NCBI GenBank assembly: GCA_947448095.1
Contig: CANFNN010000108.1
Coordinates: 1-8,620, forward strand
Source: Bacteriovoracaceae bacterium
GTDB lineage: Bacteria > Bdellovibrionota > Bacteriovoracia > Bacteriovoracales > Bacteriovoracaceae
DNA length: 8,620 nucleotides
Reading direction: 5' to 3'
The notes under the pieces: model-generated
What the model saw: the letters and a program-made list of their open reading frames with translations, nothing else
The model's database searches: none
Told to the model about the DNA's origin: nothing
Shown here: positions 4,711-8,620 of the stretch, one piece after another
Numbering within the stretch: the first letter of the stretch is position 1
Layout of the letters: every line of letters starts with the position of its first letter
Position numbers and translations under genes: made by a program

Positions 4711-6816
4711 CTATCCATTGTTAAAAAGTCCTCTTGGAACTTTGTAACCTTTTGCTTCTAGTTTCTCGATAAACTTAGGGATAAAACCACTGGCCATAAA
4801 TTTTCCAATAATTTTTCCGTCTTTACCCATACCTTCCTGTTTAAAGGTAAAAATATCTTGCAGAGTAATGACCTCACCTTGCATCCCACCAATCTCAGTA
4901 ATGTAGAGAACTTTACGAGAACCATCGTCAAGACGAGACTGCTGAATGATCATGTGGACCGCAGAAGCAATCATTTCTTTGATGGCTTTTTGAGGTAAAC
5001 CAACACCGGCATATTGAACAAGGGTCTCAAGTCTAGAAATAGCATCGCGAGGGGTATTTGAGTGAACAGTGGTCATTGAGCCATCATGACCCGTATTCAT
5101 TGCCTGTAGCATATCCAGTGTTTCTCCACCTCGACACTCTCCCACCACAATACGGTCTGGACGCATACGAAGGGTTTGCTTAACTAGGCATCGAATATCA
5201 ATCTCACCATCTCCTTCAAGAGAAGGAGGTCTGGTTTCAAGACGAACCACGTGATCTTGAGGAAAGTTCAATTCTGCTGAATCCTCGCAGGTAATAATTC
5301 GCTCATTGGACTGAATAAATCCGCCAAGCATGTTGATCAAGGTCGTTTTACCTGAACCGGTACCGCCTGAAACAACCATATTTCGATGGGCTTCAACGGA
5401 TATTCTTAAAAAATCCGCCATCCCCTCAGTCATTGAACCCCACTTAATAAGATCCTTGTAATCAAGGCGCTTATCTGGAAATTTTCGGATAGTGATAACA
5501 CAACCATCAATGGCACAGGGTGGGATAATTGCATGAACCCTTGAGCCATCAGCTAACCGGGCATCAACGTAAGGGGTTTTCTCATCAATCCTTCGGCCAA
5601 TCGGTGCAACAATCCTCTCAATTACATTCATTACCTGACGGTCATTGGTGAAAGTCACTTCAGACTTACGGACCTTACCACCTTGTTCGTAGTAGATCTT
5701 CTTTGGACCAACAACCATGATTTCTGAAATTGATTTGTCTGCGAGCATATCTTCAAGAGGTCCTAGACCTAGGGCCTCATCTAAAATTTCTTTTACAATT
5801 CTGTTCATATCGTCACGAGTGACGAGAACATTTTTGGTTTCTTCTTTACCTAAAAGTTCAACCACCATTTTCTTTGTTTGCTCGCGTAAAATGATTTTTG
5901 CTTTAGGATCGTTATCATCCTGTTTCTTTAGATCCATTTCCTCGACTAAAGCTCTATGGATTCGGCTCTTAAGTTCGGTCCACATGTCCTTTTTCTTGTC
6001 ATCAGAAGGACCTTCCTTATTAGCGCTTGTTGCTGCCGAACCCAGATCCTGAGGTTTTGCAATCTTCTCCAAAGTCTTGAGAACATTTTTTTGAACAAGC
6101 TTTCGAACACAGTCTGTTACACCTGATGAAAATGGGCCTTTTCCGCCAACCATCACAGGAATAGAACGAGAAAGGGCCGCGATACAATTGGCATCATCAC
6201 GAGCAATCGCATGAAAGACTGGTTTGCCAATTTGCTTACCGATCACATCAGGGGAAACAGGATGACCATTTACCGCCTGATTAACGAGAATCTGAATCAT
6301 ATCTTTTGGAAACAGCATGGTTACAAGGTCAGTATACATGCGCTTAGATTGATTAACTGCCAAGAGATCAGGAGAAACAACGATAAAAATTAACGTTGAA
6401 AACTCTAATGCCTTCAGGGTCAAAGGTGTAAGCTCACTTCCACCGTCAATAATGACGACGGGATATAGATTAGTAATAGCCTTAAGAGCTTTTCCTAAAC
6501 TTTCTTCGTTAATCTGACTGGCAGCAATGGGCTCAGTCGGCATTCCAATAAATGAAACTCCGGCCTTATGATCGGTTGTAAACAATTGAATGGATCTTGG
6601 GTCAATGGCGCCAGAGAACTCTGCTAGCTCCTTCAGGTTCTTTTTAGATTTAAGTCCTGTAATAATATTTTGGTCACCACAGGCCTTTTGATCAAAATCT
6701 AGAAGCAGAGTTTTTGCCCTTATTTCTGCAGCGTAAGCAAAAGCTAGATTCGCCGCAACTTGCGACTTTCCAACTCCCCCCTTACCGCCAATAATTGTAA
6801 TAATATTTCCGGCCAT
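4711..6816 (-). CDS. Fused CpaE/TadZ-like ParA ATPase and CpaF/TadA secretion ATPase
   Basis: 701 residues joining two Tad proteins that are normally separate. Residues 1-255 are a ParA/MinD-type ATPase as in CpaE/TadZ: deviant Walker A G-G-K-G-G-V-G-K-S (10-18), L-L-L-D-F-D (37-42), V-V-I-I-D-G-G (120-126). CpaE/TadZ localises the pilus machine. The N-terminal receiver-like domain often seen in CpaE is absent. A charged linker (about 256-300) leads to the CpaF part (about 300-690), which powers pilus assembly. There, R-L-A-D-G-S-R-V-H-A-I, Walker A G-G-T-G-S-G-K-T (484-491), the C-E-D-S-A-E-L Asp box (510-516), Walker B-like R-I-V-V-G-E-C-R-G-G-E (555-565) and the His box with H577 and H585 are all intact. 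The frame is continuous, so this is no sequencing join of two genes. The start at 6816 lies one base after the secretin stop. Confidence 0.93.
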   Translation of the reverse strand: MAGNIITIIGGKGGVGKSQVAANLAFAYAAEIRAKTLLLDFDQKACGDQNIITGLKSKKNLKELAEFSGAIDPRSIQLFTTDHKAGVSFIGMPTEPIAASQINEESLGKALKAITNLYPVVIIDGGSELTPLTLKALEFSTLIFIVVSPDLLAVNQSKRMYTDLVTMLFPKDMIQILVNQAVNGHPVSPDVIGKQIGKPVFHAIARDDANCIAALSRSIPVMVGGKGPFSSGVTDCVRKLVQKNVLKTLEKIAKPQDLGSAATSANKEGPSDDKKKDMWTELKSRIHRALVEEMDLKKQDDNDPKAKIILREQTKKMVVELLGKEETKNVLVTRDDMNRIVKEILDEALGLGPLEDMLADKSISEIMVVGPKKIYYEQGGKVRKSEVTFTNDRQVMNVIERIVAPIGRRIDEKTPYVDARLADGSRVHAIIPPCAIDGCVITIRKFPDKRLDYKDLIKWGSMTEGMADFLRISVEAHRNMVVSGGTGSGKTTLINMLGGFIQSNERIITCEDSAELNFPQDHVVRLETRPPSLEGDGEIDIRCLVKQTLRMRPDRIVVGECRGGETLDMLQAMNTGHDGSMTTVHSNTPRDAISRLETLVQYAGVGLPQKAIKEMIASAVHMIIQQSRLDDGSRKVLYITEIGGMQGEVITLQDIFTFKQEGMGKDGKIIGKFMASGFIPKFIEKLEAKGYKVPRGLFNNG

Positions 6817-6817
6817 A

Positions 6818-8338
6818 CTATTCTCTTCTCCTGAATTTCTTTCTTATTTCTTCAGTTCCAACAGAAGCAGATTCTATGATTTCGGGAGTCACAAACATGA
6901 CGTATTGAGTTTTAGTTGTTGAATAGTTTTTTGATCTTAAAAGTCTAAACAGCGGAGTGGATGCCGTTGAACCAGAGGTTGCAGTTGAGGGAGCAGGATC
7001 TGTTTTGTCATATTCAGTGCTGGATTGGTTTTGCACAATCCCACCAATGGCCGCTGATTCTTTTGATTTAATCACCAGATTGGTACTGATCGTATTTGAA
7101 GTCGTCACTTTGGCATCATTTCCCACTGTAAGAGTCACAGAAAAGTTTAAGGCCATTTCAATTTTTTCTTGTTCCAAGATTTTAGGCTCTACATCCATGT
7201 TAAGCCCTACGTTTGACTGAGTTGCTTTTGAGAAGTCTCCCGTACCAACTGCGAACGGTGTTTGAGTGTTTTTAGTAATCGTCGCTTTTTTTCCATCTCT
7301 TGTAATAATCATCCCGGATTGAATGACTCTCGCGTAACCTGCACTTTTAGCAGCATTAAGCTTCGGAAATAAACCAGAAATAGTAGCACTCAGTGTCCCC
7401 TTGGATGTGGAAGTCACATTGCCAGTTTGGGTTTGACCAAAACTGATTGAACTTCCATCTTCCCCCATCAAAGGAGCCCACTTAAAAGCAAAAACTTTTC
7501 CGTAATTTTTGGCAAGTTCCACAAATTGCGCCGTCACTTTCACCATCTTAGGTGCTGGTTGAGGGTCTTTTTTTTCATTTACAGCGATGAAGTCAATTAT
7601 TGGATCGCTATCTGCTCCAGCGTAGCGGGTTTCACCGGTCGCTGCGAGAGAAGCAATTTTGGGAGGAAGATAAGCATTCGCAATCGTAACTGCCAGCTTC
7701 TTTTTCCCATCTGAGCTCACAACACCTTCAAGCCAGTATGTTTTATTAACAATACGTACACTCACATCTTTTAAATTATTTCGCGCAAGCTCATCGGTCA
7801 TTTTTCGAGCAATAATTCTTTGGGTCTGAGGACTTAATTCAATCAAAGTTAAAACTTCTGGATAACTGGCCAGAACTTTTGAAACTCGTCCAATATCGTC
7901 TGGAACAACGATCTCTCCACCAATAAAAACTTTTCCACCTTTGATACCAATATCCAGACCCTCAACATCACCAATTAATTCGCGCAGTTCTGCTACAACG
8001 TTAGATTTTCCGGTCGCAGTAATAACAACGGTATATCTTAACCGAATGTCTCCCAGATTATCCCGAATCGTGACTGTTGTTCTTCCAGGCTTTAGGCCTC
8101 TAAAAATAATTTCTCTTTTTTGAGGTACAAGAATCAATTTAAGCAAATTATCTGAACCAATCACAACCTTGGGGTTGTAATCAAATTCAACTTTTTCAAC
8201 CGCATCAATCCCCATGGCAACTTCTAATTCTTTTTCGACGACTGGCAATGCGGAGGCAGAACTTGAATCCTGGGCGAAAGCCAAGTTTAAAATCCCTAAG
8301 GATAAGATGAATATAGTGACTAATCTAGCGGCCACCAC
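6818..8338 (-). CDS. cpaC: Tad pilus outer-membrane secretin CpaC/RcpA
   Basis: Outer-membrane channel of the Flp/Tad pilus. I place the start at the GTG at 8338 (506 residues), not at the upstream ATG at 8410. AGGGAG lies six bases before the GTG, the signal peptide then begins directly (residues 1-22, ending L-N-L-A-F-A), and overlap with cpaB shrinks from 86 to 14 bases. Domains in the new numbering: the pilus-secretin N-terminal domain (about 46-108, with V-V-I-G-S-D, R-E-I-I-F-R-G-L-K-P-G-R-T-T-V-T-I), BON-like periplasmic repeats (about 111-222), and the secretin domain (about 265-488) with S-A-A-I-G-G-I-V and ending P-L-F-R-L-L...Q-Y-V-M-F-V-T-P-E-I-I. A Ser/Thr-rich insert lies near 446-462. 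The basic tail ends K-K-F-R-R-R-E. No CpaD/RcpB pilotin is nearby. Confidence 0.9.
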   Translation of the reverse strand: MVAARLVTIFILSLGILNLAFAQDSSSASALPVVEKELEVAMGIDAVEKVEFDYNPKVVIGSDNLLKLILVPQKREIIFRGLKPGRTTVTIRDNLGDIRLRYTVVITATGKSNVVAELRELIGDVEGLDIGIKGGKVFIGGEIVVPDDIGRVSKVLASYPEVLTLIELSPQTQRIIARKMTDELARNNLKDVSVRIVNKTYWLEGVVSSDGKKKLAVTIANAYLPPKIASLAATGETRYAGADSDPIIDFIAVNEKKDPQPAPKMVKVTAQFVELAKNYGKVFAFKWAPLMGEDGSSISFGQTQTGNVTSTSKGTLSATISGLFPKLNAAKSAGYARVIQSGMIITRDGKKATITKNTQTPFAVGTGDFSKATQSNVGLNMDVEPKILEQEKIEMALNFSVTLTVGNDAKVTTSNTISTNLVIKSKESAAIGGIVQNQSSTEYDKTDPAPSTATSGSTASTPLFRLLRSKNYSTTKTQYVMFVTPEIIESASVGTEEIRKKFRRRE

Positions 8339-8620
8339 TTGGCGCTCCCTTACGGTCTGTTTGAGCAGATTGTTCAGCAAAGTACGTTTTTGCCTCAGCC
8401 GCATCTTCACCTAATACATCAAAAAGCCTTGTGGCCTTGATTCGTTCAATATTTTTGTCATCGTTATTTCGTAAGGAAAGATAAATCCCATTACCAGCGG
8501 ACATCATGAACACCATGTTCTGTACTTCAAAAGGAGTTAGTTCCAAAGTAATTGTATTATAATTCGTGTAATTATTTAGTTTGATTTGGCGAGAGTCGTT
8601 CTCACTTTTTAAATTAACTA
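8325..8620 (-). CDS. cpaB: CpaB/RcpC pilus assembly protein, C-terminal part only
   Basis: The frame is open to the window edge, so the gene starts outside. The visible 97 residues include I-T-L-E-L-T-P-F-E-V-Q-N-M and G-I-Y-L-S-L-R-N-N-D-D, which match the C-terminal signature of CpaB/RcpC (T-L-E-V-T-P...A...L-x-L-A-L-R-N-x-x-D). CpaB is an exported periplasmic Tad factor that works with the secretin; the TTG at 8546 is therefore an internal codon, not a start. A tail of about 38 residues (D-D-K-N-I-E-R... ending G-A-P-S-G-G-R) follows. The stop at 8325-8327 lies just inside the secretin gene, suggesting coupled translation of the two. Confidence 0.85.
   Translation of the reverse strand, partial: VNLKSENDSRQIKLNNYTNYNTITLELTPFEVQNMVFMMSAGNGIYLSLRNNDDKNIERIKATRLFDVLGEDAAEAKTYFAEQSAQTDRKGAPSGGR
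8345..8350 (-). promoter_or_regulatory. Ribosome binding site that sets the secretin start
   Basis: AGGGAG on the - strand, six bases before the GTG at 8338 and inside the cpaB coding region. It favours the GTG start over the ATG at 8410, where the preceding sequence shows no comparable purine tract at proper spacing and the signal peptide would begin after 24 charged residues. Confidence 0.65.

Noticed and set aside
5717..6052. 111-codon + strand frame inside the CpaE-CpaF gene
   Set aside because: Antisense shadow of a strongly conserved coding region; low-complexity Ser-rich text with no start signal.
8325..8546. Separate 73-aa gene starting at a TTG at 8546
   Set aside because: The frame stays open to the window edge and the text is the CpaB C-terminus, so it is the tail of a larger gene.
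1..8620. CRISPR arrays, tRNA/rRNA genes, insertion sequences
   Set aside because: No regularly spaced repeats, no cloverleaf or rRNA-like sequence and no transposase-like protein seen on either strand.

Overview
The window looks like part of a moderately AT-rich Gram-negative chromosome, most probably a Bdellovibrio/Bacteriovorax-type predatory bacterium (Bdellovibrionota). This rests on three things: the Tad-pilus proteins, a CheY/CheX-like pair, and many small exported proteins. The lineage is an inference from protein style, not from a marker gene.

Left part (1-1033, + strand): the end of a CheY-like receiver, a CheX-like protein carrying the family's E-x-x-N pair, and a small membrane-anchored protein of unknown function. 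The three genes are tightly spaced and end at a hairpin terminator that also serves the convergent gene on the other strand.

Middle part (1031-2045, - strand): three very small exported-protein genes. Two are clear paralogues (59 and 62 aa, with a shared T-E-C-P-x-M-x-E-M-N core), and the 59-aa gene is easily missed. Each has its own -24/-12 (sigma-54) promoter. Each also has an inverted repeat AGTGTC-N9-GACA at the same distance upstream (centred near -103/-104), which looks like an activator-binding site. The third gene (72 aa, Cys-rich) lies just downstream of an RHS-like gene and ends in a similar Lys/Ser-rich tail. This small regulon is the most novel part of the window.

Right part (2057-8620, - strand): a Tad (Flp) pilus operon read right to left. 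It contains the CpaB C-terminus (cut by the window edge), the CpaC/RcpA secretin, one 701-aa protein that fuses a CpaE/TadZ-like ParA-type ATPase to the CpaF/TadA secretion ATPase, and TadB. No TadC follows. Instead, 54 bases after tadB, comes an exported YD-repeat (RHS-like) protein and then the 72-aa Cys-rich protein, closed by a strong terminator. CpaB and CpaC overlap, and CpaC, CpaEF and TadB are separated by only 1-2 bases, so these four are certainly cotranscribed. Whether the RHS-like gene belongs to the same transcript is open.
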